Source of the DNA: Clostridiales bacterium DTU073
GTDB taxonomy: Bacteria > Bacillota > Peptococcia > DRI-13 > DTU073
Length of the DNA stretch: 35,624 nucleotides
Assembly: GCA_001512665.1 (NCBI GenBank)
Contig: LFSF01000028.1
Span: forward strand, 31,114-66,737
Direction: 5' to 3'
The translations under genes were made by a program, and so were the position numbers. The notes under the pieces are model-generated. The model ran no database searches. It was not told the origin of the DNA and saw only the letters and a list, made by a program, of their open reading frames with translations. This document shows, one piece after another, positions 1 through 10,547 of the stretch. The first letter of the stretch is position 1; the number at the start of each line of letters is the position of its first letter.

Positions 1-1
1 T

Positions 2-352
2 ATTTTAAAAAATAGCAAACAAGCCGTAACAAAATATGAAGTTATAGAAAGGTTAGAGAATTATACTTTGTTACAGTGCCGATTGGTTACGGGGCGCACA
101 CATCAAATCAGAGTGCACCTGGCTTATTTACAGCATCCCGTGGTGGGAGATCCTAAATATATAGTCTCTAAAGTTCAACAGGAAAAGGGTCGCCGGCTAG
201 GTTTAAAGGGGCAGGCTTTACATGCTTTTAGGTTAAGTTTTATCCATCCCCGTAGTGAAGAAAGATTAGCTTTTATGGTAGCGCCTCCGGAGGATTTTGT
301 AAATGCTCTTCGCAAGTTAGGAAGTGCAAGTATTGCAAATTTTATTTACTAA
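2..352 (+). CDS. RluA/RluD-family 23S rRNA pseudouridine synthase, C-terminal part
   Basis: This gene is cut by the left edge; the open frame runs from base 2 with no start inside the window. The protein piece is about 116 residues. It contains the family's conserved block RLVTGRTHQIRVHLA followed by HPVVGDPKY, and then the HAFRLSFIHP stretch typical of the last beta strands of the RluA/RluD catalytic fold. These enzymes isomerise uridine to pseudouridine in 23S rRNA. The catalytic Asp motif lies upstream, outside the window, so activity cannot be judged. The next gene is pyrR, 34 bases downstream on the same strand; a pseudouridine synthase followed by pyrR is a common Firmicutes arrangement. 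Which uridine is modified (RluD-like or another family member) cannot be decided from this part. Confidence 0.9.
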   Translation: MLKNSKQAVTKYEVIERLENYTLLQCRLVTGRTHQIRVHLAYLQHPVVGDPKYIVSKVQQEKGRRLGLKGQALHAFRLSFIHPRSEERLAFMVAPPEDFVNALRKLGSASIANFIY

Positions 353-368
353 GATAAACTATTAGTAG

Positions 369-2686
<2,318 letters not shown>

Positions 2687-2731
2687 TTTTTACGCTCCGA
2701 TCTATTTTTTAATTAATTAAACGATGCTTTT

Positions 2732-2760
2732 ATTATAATCCAGAAAGCTTATTTCAACAA
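2732..2760 (-). promoter_or_regulatory. Sigma-A-type promoter of rqcH
   Basis: On the minus strand TTGTTG (2755-2760) and a perfect TATAAT (2732-2737) are separated by 17 bases. The expected start point near 2725 leaves a leader of about 40 bases before the rqcH ATG at 2686. Confidence 0.75.
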
Positions 2761-2846
2761 TTAATTTGCTAAGTGGGAAAGGGCATTTTTTTAAGTGGTT
2801 GGGAATAGGTATTTATGTATAGCTATTTTGTGGGGGAGGAACGTTC

Positions 2847-5675
2847 ATGCCGGGTAAACAATGGGAAGGAATGACGATCAAAGAAACATTGGAGGAATTT
2901 CAGGTTGATTCTGAGAGAGGGCTTACGGAAAATGAGGCTCGGCGGCGTTTGGAATTAGTAGGACTAAATCAATTAAAGGAACAAAAGAAAATATCAGCAA
3001 TCGCTCTTTTTGTGTCGCAATTTACCGATTTTATGGTGCTTGTTTTGCTTGGAGCTACCATTGTTTCCGCTATGTTAGGTGAATATGCGGATGCTATAAC
3101 AATTTTAATCATTGTTATTCTTAATGCAGTTTTGGGGTTTGTTCAAGAATTTCGGGCAGAAAAATCGTTAGAAAAATTAAAGCAGCTTACGGCCCAGGAA
3201 ACAATGGTGAAAAGAGAGGGAACTTTTAAAAAGATTTCTGCGAATTTGCTTGTGCCCGGCGATCTGATCCTTTTAACTACAGGTGATGTTATTCCCGCTG
3301 ATTTACGGCTGATTGAAGGCAGTCAATTAGAAATAAATGAAGCAGTTTTAACCGGAGAATCAGAACCGGTAAAAAAACGGATCGAAGAAGTATATCCGGA
3401 AAAAACAGCTCTCGGAGATCGAAAAAACATGGCTTATATGGGTACGGTAATTACCCGGGGTAAAGGGGTAGGCTTGGTAGTAGCAACCGGAATGAATACA
3501 GAAATGGGTAAAATTGCCGGATATATTCAGGAGATTCAGGATGAGGCTACACCTTTGCAGAAACGTCTGAACCATTTAGGCAAGTGTTTAGTTTTTTGTT
3601 GCTTATTGATTGTAGGGATAGTTGTTTTGTTAGGGCTGGCGAGAGGCGAATCTCTCTATAGAATGGTTTTGACCGGTGTAAGCTTGGCAGTTGCCGCTAT
3701 TCCGGAAGGGCTACCCGCGATTGTTACTGTAGTTTTAGCCCTTGGTGTACAAAGGATGGTGAAACGCCAGGCTATTGTGAGGGCTTTACCGGCCGTAGAA
3801 ACATTAGGCTGTGTTACAGTTATTTGCTCTGATAAAACGGGTACACTTACCCAGAATGAAATGACGGTGAGACAATTTTTTTTGTCGGATGAGTTGATTT
3901 CTTTTAGTGGTGAAGGATATACGCCTCATGGTAAAATTAAATATTTAACTACAACTGCGGAAAAGCATCGCCGGAAAAACAAAGCCGGTCTGGAATTAGC
4001 TTTGAAAATAGCGGCTTTATGTAATAATGCTTATTTGAAAAAGAAGGAGATTACGATTACCGGTTTGTTGCGTAGACAGAAAGAACAATGGGAGGTGCTG
4101 GGTGATCCTACGGAAGGAGCACTTCTTGTCTCGGCAGCAAAAGGCGGTTTTTGGCGTGAACATTTGGAAAAAAAGGAAATGAGAATTGCGGAAATCCCTT
4201 TTGATTCTGAGCGTAAGAGAATGAGTGTTATTTATCAGCAAAGCTTTGCTCCGCATAAGTTTTATGTTTATACCAAAGGAGCTCCTGATATTTTAATTGA
4301 TTTATGTAACCGTGTGTGGTGGGACGGGGAAGTTGTTCCGCTTACGGCAGAAATTAAAGCTAAGATTTTATTAAATAATGAGCAAATGGCTGCACAAGCT
4401 TTACGAGTTATCGGCTTAGGCTATTGCGAAATTCCCGCAGAGTTTTTTGCTAAACATATAACGTCTAAGGATAAAGCATTTTTGGCGGAATCTTTTCTTG
4501 ACCTTTCCAGGGCTGAAGAAAAGGCTTTAGAAAATGATCTGATTTTTGTATCTTTGGCCGGCATGATTGACCCTCCTCGACCTTCGGCGCAGCAAGCACT
4601 AAATGTTTGTAGGCGGGCCGGCATAAAAACAGTAATGATTACAGGAGATCATAAAAAAACAGCCGAGGTTGTTGCCAAGGAACTGCAATTGGTTACTGCA
4701 TCTTCGCCACGTGTTCTTACCGGAAATGAGCTGGATGCTTTAACAGATATTCAGTTAAAAAAGGTAATTAATCAGGTGGCTGTATTTGCACGTGTTTCAC
4801 CACGGCACAAATTGCGAATTGTCAAGACATTAAAAGGAATCGGTCATGTTGTGGCGATGACCGGCGACGGGGTTAATGATGCACCGGCGATAAAAGAAGC
4901 GGATATTGGTATTAGTATGGGGTTAAGTGGTACTGATGTTACCAAAGAAGCCTCCTCCTTAGTCTTGGCTAATGATGATTTTGCAACCATTGTCGCGGCT
5001 GTAGAAGAAGGAAGAGTGATTTATGATAATATCAGGAAGTTTATTCGTTATCTTCTTGCCTGTAATACAGGCGAGGTTTTGACCATGTTTGTTGCGGCAT
5101 TGTTGGGGCTACCTTTACCTCTGTTACCGATTCAAATTTTATGGGTAAACTTAGTTACCGATGGTTTACCCGCAATGGCTTTAGGACTTGATTCCGGCGA
5201 CCCTGGTATTATGCAAAGAAAGCCTCGTAGTCCGGGAGAGAGTATTTTTGCCCATGGTTTACCTAAGCAGATTATTGGTATGGGTGTTTTAATTTGCTTA
5301 AGTACGTTGTTGGCTTTTATCAGCAGTTTTTATGTGGGCGGGCAAGACCTCACTTTAGCCCGAACAGTGGCTTTTACCACTTTGGTTATGGCCCAACTTT
5401 TTTATGTTTTTCAATGCCGAACGGAAAAAGATTCATCGTTTAATCTCAGTCTTTTTTCTAATCTGTATTTAGTAGGAGCTGTCCTTTGTTCTTTTGGTAT
5501 GCAGTTGGCAGTAATTTATCTTCCTTTTTTCCAACAAATATTTAAGACTACTGCCTTACAATTTCATCATTGGGGCTTAATCCTTTGTTTTACCGCAGGA
5601 ATTACTCTCTTGCAGGTGTTGATCCGCACTGTTAAAATCAGGAGAAGGAGATATGCTGTTTTTTTTAATACGTAG
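2847..5675 (+). CDS. Calcium-translocating P-type (type IIA) ATPase, YloB-like
   Basis: This is a 942-residue cation pump with all P-type signatures: TGES (169-172) in the actuator domain, DKTGT (329-333) with phosphorylated Asp329, KGAP (477-480) in the nucleotide domain and MTGDGVNDAP (671-680). The M4 motif PEGLPA (286-291) and M6 motif NLVTDGLPA (768-776) are those of SERCA-type Ca2+ ATPases. M5 keeps Asn740 and Glu743. The M8 position matching SERCA Glu908 appears to be Gln850, as in single-site pumps (alignment by eye). It should export Ca2+ across the cytoplasmic membrane at the cost of ATP. The ATG at 2847 follows GGGGGAGGAACG. It is the conserved neighbour of rqcH and yicC in many Firmicutes. 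No clear terminator follows. Confidence 0.93.
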   Translation: MPGKQWEGMTIKETLEEFQVDSERGLTENEARRRLELVGLNQLKEQKKISAIALFVSQFTDFMVLVLLGATIVSAMLGEYADAITILIIVILNAVLGFVQEFRAEKSLEKLKQLTAQETMVKREGTFKKISANLLVPGDLILLTTGDVIPADLRLIEGSQLEINEAVLTGESEPVKKRIEEVYPEKTALGDRKNMAYMGTVITRGKGVGLVVATGMNTEMGKIAGYIQEIQDEATPLQKRLNHLGKCLVFCCLLIVGIVVLLGLARGESLYRMVLTGVSLAVAAIPEGLPAIVTVVLALGVQRMVKRQAIVRALPAVETLGCVTVICSDKTGTLTQNEMTVRQFFLSDELISFSGEGYTPHGKIKYLTTTAEKHRRKNKAGLELALKIAALCNNAYLKKKEITITGLLRRQKEQWEVLGDPTEGALLVSAAKGGFWREHLEKKEMRIAEIPFDSERKRMSVIYQQSFAPHKFYVYTKGAPDILIDLCNRVWWDGEVVPLTAEIKAKILLNNEQMAAQALRVIGLGYCEIPAEFFAKHITSKDKAFLAESFLDLSRAEEKALENDLIFVSLAGMIDPPRPSAQQALNVCRRAGIKTVMITGDHKKTAEVVAKELQLVTASSPRVLTGNELDALTDIQLKKVINQVAVFARVSPRHKLRIVKTLKGIGHVVAMTGDGVNDAPAIKEADIGISMGLSGTDVTKEASSLVLANDDFATIVAAVEEGRVIYDNIRKFIRYLLACNTGEVLTMFVAALLGLPLPLLPIQILWVNLVTDGLPAMALGLDSGDPGIMQRKPRSPGESIFAHGLPKQIIGMGVLICLSTLLAFISSFYVGGQDLTLARTVAFTTLVMAQLFYVFQCRTEKDSSFNLSLFSNLYLVGAVLCSFGMQLAVIYLPFFQQIFKTTALQFHHWGLILCFTAGITLLQVLIRTVKIRRRRYAVFFNT

Positions 5676-5727
5676 TATGACCGGTCTTGACCAAAGTGTT
5701 TTTTCCGGTAGTGTTGAATAAAGGGAT

Positions 5728-5754
5728 TTGTTTAGTTAAAATATGAGTTATAAT
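5728..5754 (+). promoter_or_regulatory. Possible sigma-A promoter of the yicC-remA-gmk operon
   Basis: A perfect TATAAT lies at 5749-5754. The best -35 is TTGTTT at 5728-5733 with a short 15-base spacer, so the assignment rests mostly on the -10 box. The start point would be near 5761, about 58 bases before yicC. Confidence 0.4.
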
Positions 5755-5818
5755 AGCAGGGAAGAAAATGATTTATAACGTTGAGAGATTATGGGAAAAG
5801 TAGAGGAGAGATAGTGCT

Positions 5819-6697
5819 TTGTTGAGAAGTATGACGGGCTTTGGTCGGGGAGAACATACCGGTAAGTTAAAACAGGTAACTGTGGAAATAAAAGCGGTGA
5901 ACAATCGCTTTGGAGAAGTACAGATAAAAATACCTTATCAATATTTATCTTTAGAAGAAAATATCCGGCGTTATGTCTTAAGTCAGGTTTCCCGTGGGCG
6001 TATTGATGTATATATTAAGCTCAAGGATACAAGTCAGAGACCACGTGAATTGCAAGTTGACAAAGATTTAGCAGTAACGTATTATAAAACATTAGAGGAA
6101 TTGGCAGCAATTACCGGAATCCCTTGTGAGGTTAACGTCCAGCAAATTGCCCAGTTTCCTGAAGTACTTACGATGTGTGAAAAAGACGAGGAACTAGATG
6201 TTATTTGGCAAGATATTCAACCGGCTTTACAAACAGCTGTATCTGAAATGTTGGAAATGAGAGAAAAAGAAGGTCGAAAGCTGAAGGAAGATCTTTTGGC
6301 TCGCTTACAAACACTGCAACAATTTCGTGACAAAATTTTTGAAAAAAGTCCGCGGGTTGTGCAGAACTATCGAGAAAAATTAAATGCCAGGCTTCAGGAG
6401 TTAATGATTGAGGACCAGATAGATGAAGAACGGTTAGCGCTAGAAGTAGCTTTATTTGCGGATAAGTGTAATATAGACGAGGAACTGGTGAGGTTAAACA
6501 GTCATTTTCTACAGTTTGCACAGAATCTGGAGGAGGATATTGCAGTCGGCAGGAAGTTAGATTTTCTTCTTCAGGAAATCAACAGGGAAGTAAATACGAT
6601 TGGTTCAAAGGCTAATGATTTGGAAATAACTCAAGCAGTGGTGGAATTAAAAAGTGAATTAGAAAAGATTAGAGAACAGGTCCAAAATATTGAATAA
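5819..6697 (+). CDS. yicC: YicC/YloC-family endoribonuclease
   Basis: The 292-residue length is typical of the family. The N terminus reads [11 protein letters not shown] and continues with the EIKAVNNRF motif of the YicC-N domain. The C-terminal DUF1732 part holds [13 protein letters not shown]-like and [22 protein letters not shown] motifs (about 225-275). Family members are endoribonucleases that act on RNA such as small RNAs in enteric bacteria. The start is a TTG at 5819; this gives the family's usual distance to SMTGFGR, and a GAGGAG site lies just upstream. It starts a conserved operon yicC-remA-gmk-rpoZ-coaBC. The stop lies 13 bases before the remA ATG. Confidence 0.93.
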   Translation: MLRSMTGFGRGEHTGKLKQVTVEIKAVNNRFGEVQIKIPYQYLSLEENIRRYVLSQVSRGRIDVYIKLKDTSQRPRELQVDKDLAVTYYKTLEELAAITGIPCEVNVQQIAQFPEVLTMCEKDEELDVIWQDIQPALQTAVSEMLEMREKEGRKLKEDLLARLQTLQQFRDKIFEKSPRVVQNYREKLNARLQELMIEDQIDEERLALEVALFADKCNIDEELVRLNSHFLQFAQNLEEDIAVGRKLDFLLQEINREVNTIGSKANDLEITQAVVELKSELEKIREQVQNIE

Positions 6698-6710
6698 ACA
6701 GGGGGCAAAT

Positions 6711-6983
6711 ATGGAGATTAAATTAATAAATATTGGGTTTGGGAATATTGTATCTGCCAATAGAATTATTGCTATAGTTAGTCCTGAATCGGCGCCGATT
6801 AAGAGAATAATTCAAGAAGGTAGAGATGAAGGAATGTTAATTGATGCCACATATGGCAGGAGAACCAGGGCAGTAGTAATTATGGATAGTGGACATGTCA
6901 TTCTTTCGGCGGTTCAACCTGAAACCGTGGCTCATCGTTTGAATAACAAAGAAACTGCTCAAGCTGAGGAGACAATTTTATAA
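6711..6983 (+). CDS. remA: RemA-type DNA-binding regulator (DUF370)
   Basis: This is a 90-residue protein matching RemA from its first residues ([20 protein letters not shown]) through the [24 protein letters not shown] segment. In Bacillus subtilis RemA is a transcriptional activator of extracellular matrix and osmoprotection genes and forms ring-shaped oligomers that bind DNA. The open frame extends 7 codons further upstream into the yicC end, but the ATG at 6711 is chosen because it has an AGGGGG ribosome site 5 bases ahead and gives the canonical N terminus. The arrangement yicC-remA-gmk-rpoZ is conserved across Firmicutes. Targets in this organism are unknown. Confidence 0.92.
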   Translation: MEIKLINIGFGNIVSANRIIAIVSPESAPIKRIIQEGRDEGMLIDATYGRRTRAVVIMDSGHVILSAVQPETVAHRLNNKETAQAEETIL

Positions 6984-7066
6984 TTTAATAAGTATAAGGA
7001 TATAGATAAGGATTATGTAATTTTTTTGTAGGTAATAGTGGAGATTAATGATAAGTGGTGAAAAGT

Positions 7067-7663
7067 ATGAACTTTCAAAAGGGAAAAGGGAATCTTATTA
7101 TTATTTCCGGACCGTCCGGTGTAGGTAAAGGCACTGTTTGCCGTGCCTTACTGGAAAAATATCCTGATGTATCATTATCAATTTCAGCAACTACGAGAAA
7201 ACCAAGGGTTGGGGAACAAAATGGCAGGGAATATTTTTTCTATACTCGCGAAGAATTTTTGAACTTAAGAGAAAAAAACGCTTTTTTAGAATGGGCTAAG
7301 GTTTTTGACAATTATTATGGGACACCTCTTAAATATGTTGAGAGCATTTTACAACAAGGTCAAGATTGCCTTTTAGAAATTGATGTTCAGGGAGCTATGC
7401 AGGTAAAAAGTAAATGGCCGACGGGGGTGTTTATTTTTATTGTTCCGCCTTCTTGTGAAGAATTGGTCAGGAGAATTAGCAATCGTGGCACGGAAAGTCA
7501 AGCAGAGATACAAAAGCGGTTGAATCGGGCGGAGGAAGAAATGGCCCATCTCAAGAGTTATGATTATGTTGTGGTAAATGATTTACTTGAGGATGCGATG
7601 GAAAAAATTCGGGCGATTATTGTCGCAGAAAGATGTCGTGTGTCGAGGGTAGATTGGAGATAG
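7067..7663 (+). CDS. gmk: Guanylate kinase
   Basis: Guanylate kinase phosphorylates GMP to GDP with ATP. The P-loop GPSGVGKGT is at about residues 15-23, followed by the GMP-binding signature region SISATTRKPRVGEQNGREYFF and the conserved FLEWAKVFDNYYGTP segment. The remaining 198 residues fit the family. The ATG at 7067 is preferred because a GGTG site lies 6 bases upstream; GTG codons at 7055 and 7058 in the same frame are possible alternatives. It sits between remA and rpoZ, the usual Firmicutes order. Confidence 0.95.
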   Translation: MNFQKGKGNLIIISGPSGVGKGTVCRALLEKYPDVSLSISATTRKPRVGEQNGREYFFYTREEFLNLREKNAFLEWAKVFDNYYGTPLKYVESILQQGQDCLLEIDVQGAMQVKSKWPTGVFIFIVPPSCEELVRRISNRGTESQAEIQKRLNRAEEEMAHLKSYDYVVVNDLLEDAMEKIRAIIVAERCRVSRVDWR

Positions 7664-7679
7664 AATTATTTTGAAATTA

Positions 7680-7707
7680 TAGAGATATCAATATAGAGAT
7701 ATCAATA
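7680..7707 (+). repeat. Perfect tandem duplication of 14 bases before rpoZ
   Basis: The 14-base unit TAGAGATATCAATA occurs twice back to back (7680-7693 and 7694-7707), ending at the rpoZ ribosome-binding site (AAGGAGG overlapping its right end). It looks like a small local slippage duplication in the gmk-rpoZ spacer. Each unit contains the palindrome GATATC. Confidence 0.9.
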
Positions 7708-7724
7708 AGGAGGTATTGAGATAA

Positions 7725-7940
7725 GTGGCGCAATCATATGTAGAAAAAATGATGGAGAAACTAGATTCTAAGTATGCATTGGTAGTGGTTACCGCGAAAA
7801 GAGCAAGACAATTGACAGATGGTAGAACACCATGTGTCGAGGGTTTATCTGTAGATAAAGATAAACCGGTCAGTATTGCTATGCAGGAAATTGCCGCCGG
7901 TAAGATAAAAATAGAGATTCCTAAGGGAGGCATAAAATAG
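7725..7940 (+). CDS. rpoZ: RNA polymerase omega subunit
   Basis: This 71-residue protein is of normal size for Gram-positive omega. It begins AQSYVEKMMEKLDSKYALVVVTAKRARQL, the conserved omega helix region that contacts the beta' C terminus; it helps RNA polymerase assembly and stability. The GTG at 7725 is the only reasonable start, with an AAGGAGG site 11 bases upstream. It lies directly after gmk and 13 bases before coaBC, as in most Firmicutes. Confidence 0.94.
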   Translation: MAQSYVEKMMEKLDSKYALVVVTAKRARQLTDGRTPCVEGLSVDKDKPVSIAMQEIAAGKIKIEIPKGGIK

Positions 7941-7953
7941 GGAGGAAAAGGTA

Positions 7954-9168
7954 GTGTTTAAAGACAAGCTTATTGTCGTAGGGATAACCGGAAGTATTGC
8001 TGCTTATAAGGCTGTAGAACTTGTCAGTAATTTAAGGAAAAAAGGTGCTGATGTTCATTGTGTTATGACGGACTCTGCACAAGAATTCCTTACACCACTT
8101 ACCTTAAGAACCCTGTCTCAAAATCCTGTAATCACAGCAATGTTCGCTGAGCCTAAGCGGTGGAATGTTGAACATGTAGGTTTGGCTGAGGCAGCAGATT
8201 TGGTCATGGTAGTTCCTGCTTCAGCAAATATCATAGGTAAGGTTTGTCATGGTATTGCTGATGATTTTTTAACGACCATGATTATGGCAACAAAGGCACC
8301 GGTTCTCTTTGCTCCGGCGATGAATGTGCAGATGTATTTAAACCCGATAGTGCAGAAAAACATCGCTGTCTTAAAAGAACAGGGCTATCATTTTGTTGGT
8401 CCCGGATCTGGTAATTTAGCTTGTGGTACAGAAGGACAAGGTCGTTTAATCGAACTTTCGGTCATTCTAGCCAGAGCAGAAGAACTGCTGGTCAAAGAAA
8501 AGCCCTTGCTGGGCAAAAAAGTTTTGGTTACAGCCGGACCGACAAGAGAATTTTTAGATCCGGTTCGTTTTTTAACTAACAGGAGCTCCGGACGGATGGG
8601 CTATGCAGTGGCTAAACAAGCTTATTTACTAGGAGCGGATGTGGTTTTAATCAGTGGTCCTACTGAGATCCAACCTTTTCCTGGTGTACAGTGTATTCGG
8701 ATTGAAACAGCGCAGGAAATGTACGAAGCTGTTCTGGCACAATGGGAAGACTGTCAGGTGATTATTAAGGCAGCTGCTGTAGCCGATTATCGTCCTCAAA
8801 GCAGAAATCCTGAAAAAATGAAAAAGCAATCCGGTGATTTACAGCTTGTATTGAGCCGGAATCCAGATATCTTAGCAGAGTTAGGGAAGAAGAAGAAAAG
8901 TCAAATCTTAGTGGGTTTTGCGGCTGAAACTGAGAATGTGCTAGCCTCTGCTGCGGAAAAGGCAATGAGAAAAAACCTTGATTTTATAGTTGCTAATGAT
9001 GTTACGCGAGAGGGTGCCGGTTTTGCCTTAGACACAAATATTGTTTCCTTTGTTTTTCCTAACGGGGAAATAAGGGAGCTGGAGATAATGAGTAAAGATG
9101 ATGTGGCCAAGGCAATACTAAAAGAAGTAATAAAAAAATTGCAGATGAGGAGTGATGGGGATGGTTAA
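7954..9168 (+). CDS. coaBC: Bifunctional phosphopantothenoylcysteine decarboxylase / synthetase
   Basis: This 404-residue fusion makes 4'-phosphopantetheine for coenzyme A. The N-terminal CoaC flavoprotein half has [12 protein letters not shown], the active-site His in [13 protein letters not shown], the PAMN motif and the Cys of [12 protein letters not shown] near residue 153. The C-terminal CoaB half begins near residue 187 with [20 protein letters not shown] and has the later AAAVADYRP and KxKK segments of the CTP-dependent synthetase. Translation starts at GTG 7954 behind GGAGGAAAAGG. Its end overlaps the start of metK by 8 bases, suggesting translational coupling. Confidence 0.95.
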   Translation: MFKDKLIVVGITGSIAAYKAVELVSNLRKKGADVHCVMTDSAQEFLTPLTLRTLSQNPVITAMFAEPKRWNVEHVGLAEAADLVMVVPASANIIGKVCHGIADDFLTTMIMATKAPVLFAPAMNVQMYLNPIVQKNIAVLKEQGYHFVGPGSGNLACGTEGQGRLIELSVILARAEELLVKEKPLLGKKVLVTAGPTREFLDPVRFLTNRSSGRMGYAVAKQAYLLGADVVLISGPTEIQPFPGVQCIRIETAQEMYEAVLAQWEDCQVIIKAAAVADYRPQSRNPEKMKKQSGDLQLVLSRNPDILAELGKKKKSQILVGFAAETENVLASAAEKAMRKNLDFIVANDVTREGAGFALDTNIVSFVFPNGEIRELEIMSKDDVAKAILKEVIKKLQMRSDGDG

Positions 9169-10351
9169 AAAACTATTTACTTCTGAATCCGTTACCGAAG
9201 GGCATCCTGATAAAGTTGCTGATCAGATTTCTGATGCGATTTTAGATGCGATTTTGGCGAAAGATCCAGAGGCGAGGGTAGCTTGTGAAACAGCAGTGAC
9301 CACTGGGCTTGTCTTGGTAATGGGTGAAATAACTACAAAATGTTATGTAGATATCCCTGAAATAGTTAGACAAACAGTAAAAGGGATTGGTTATACACGA
9401 GCAAAATACGGTTTTGATGGTGATACTTGTGCTGTTTTGACGGCGATAGATGAACAGTCAGCTGATATAGCTTTAGGTGTAGATCAGGCTTTGGAGGCAA
9501 AAACCGGAGAAATTAGCGAAGATGAAAAGAACTTAATTGGTGCCGGTGATCAGGGGATGATGTTTGGCTATGCTACCAATGAAACTCCGGAATATATGCC
9601 GCTTAGTATTTCTTTAGCTCATAAGCTGGCACGTCGTTTGACTGAAGTGCGTAAAAATGCCGATCTTTCATATTTGTTGCCTGATGGGAAATCTCAGGTA
9701 ACCGTGGAATATGAAGATGGTAAGCCTGTACGGCTAGATACCATTGTTATTTCAACACAGCATAGTTCTAGCGTGGAACTGGCGACGATCAGAGAAGATG
9801 TTATTGAAAAGGTGATTAAGCCGGTTGTGCCTGTTGATTTTATAGATAATAGGACAAAATACTTGATTAATCCTACCGGAAGGTTTGTTCTCGGGGGACC
9901 GATGGCTGATTCGGGTCTTACCGGAAGAAAAATTATTGTTGATACATATGGGGGTATGGCACGTCACGGTGGCGGTGCTTTTTCGGGTAAAGATCCGACC
10001 AAGGTTGACCGTTCAGCTTCCTATGCTGCACGATATGTAGCTAAAAATATTGTAGCTGCCGGATTAGCGGATAAGTGTGAACTTCAATTGGCTTATGTAA
10101 TCGGAGTAGCCAGACCGGTCAGTATCATGGTAAACACTTTTGGAACGGGAAAAGTTGGGGAGGAACAAATAGTAAAGGCGATTGAAGAACTTTTTGATCT
10201 GCGTCCTGCAGGAATTATTGAAACGTTAAATCTTCGCCGCCCGATTTATAAACAGACCGCTGCTTATGGTCACTTTGGCAGAATAGACTTAGACCTGCCT
10301 TGGGAAAAGTTAGATAGAGCAGAAGATTTGAGAAAGTATTTTTCTTTATAG
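9161..10351 (+). CDS. metK: S-adenosylmethionine synthetase
   Basis: MetK makes S-adenosylmethionine from methionine and ATP. The 396-residue protein shows [17 protein letters not shown] at the N terminus, the ATP motif [12 protein letters not shown] near 119, and [16 protein letters not shown] near 270. Three in-frame starts compete (GTG 9152, ATG 9155, ATG 9161); ATG 9161 is chosen because AGGAG lies 8 bases ahead and it gives the usual [14 protein letters not shown] start. It overlaps the end of coaBC. No SAM riboswitch is visible in front of it, so it is probably expressed with the operon. SAM would serve the rsmB, rlmN and rsmD enzymes encoded in the same window. Confidence 0.96.
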   Translation: MVKKLFTSESVTEGHPDKVADQISDAILDAILAKDPEARVACETAVTTGLVLVMGEITTKCYVDIPEIVRQTVKGIGYTRAKYGFDGDTCAVLTAIDEQSADIALGVDQALEAKTGEISEDEKNLIGAGDQGMMFGYATNETPEYMPLSISLAHKLARRLTEVRKNADLSYLLPDGKSQVTVEYEDGKPVRLDTIVISTQHSSSVELATIREDVIEKVIKPVVPVDFIDNRTKYLINPTGRFVLGGPMADSGLTGRKIIVDTYGGMARHGGGAFSGKDPTKVDRSASYAARYVAKNIVAAGLADKCELQLAYVIGVARPVSIMVNTFGTGKVGEEQIVKAIEELFDLRPAGIIETLNLRRPIYKQTAAYGHFGRIDLDLPWEKLDRAEDLRKYFSL

Positions 10352-10364
10352 ATGTAAAAAGGAA

Positions 10365-10505
10365 CGTTTTCGTTTCGTGCATAAGTTGGGGACATACCGC
10401 AACAAGGATGACTTACGTAAGCAGCGGTGTGTCCCCTGACCTTATTCCAGACTAAGACTTGGTTCAGGGAAAAGCAGAACACCCACCACAAAGAAACGAG
10501 AAACG
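10365..10505. repeat. Structured REP-like element between metK and priA
   Basis: A compact palindromic structure fills most of the metK-priA gap. The core is a 13-bp stem (10388-10400 with 10424-10436) carrying GGGGACATACCGC and its partner, perfect except one G-T pair. Its loop holds a perfect 10-base palindrome CTTACGTAAG (10412-10421). A second weaker hairpin pairs CCCTGACC with GGTTCAGGG (about 10433-10469). Outer arms at 10365-10376 and 10493-10505 also pair (12 of 13, one bulge). A GGGGAC/GTCCCC end with nested hairpins resembles REP sequences mobilised by IS200-like REP-associated transposases in Clostridia. It may also act as a terminator or a structured RNA; no long T run follows the core stem. 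Confidence 0.55.
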
Positions 10506-10547
10506 GTACAGTATTTGATGCGATATATTTTTTAGGGAGAAATGGGT

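Noticed and set aside
6201-6521. 106-codon minus-strand open frame
   Set aside because: It is antisense to yicC, with no family resemblance.
9080-9160. SAM riboswitch before metK
   Set aside because: metK starts inside coaBC with no leader; no S-box folding sequence is present.
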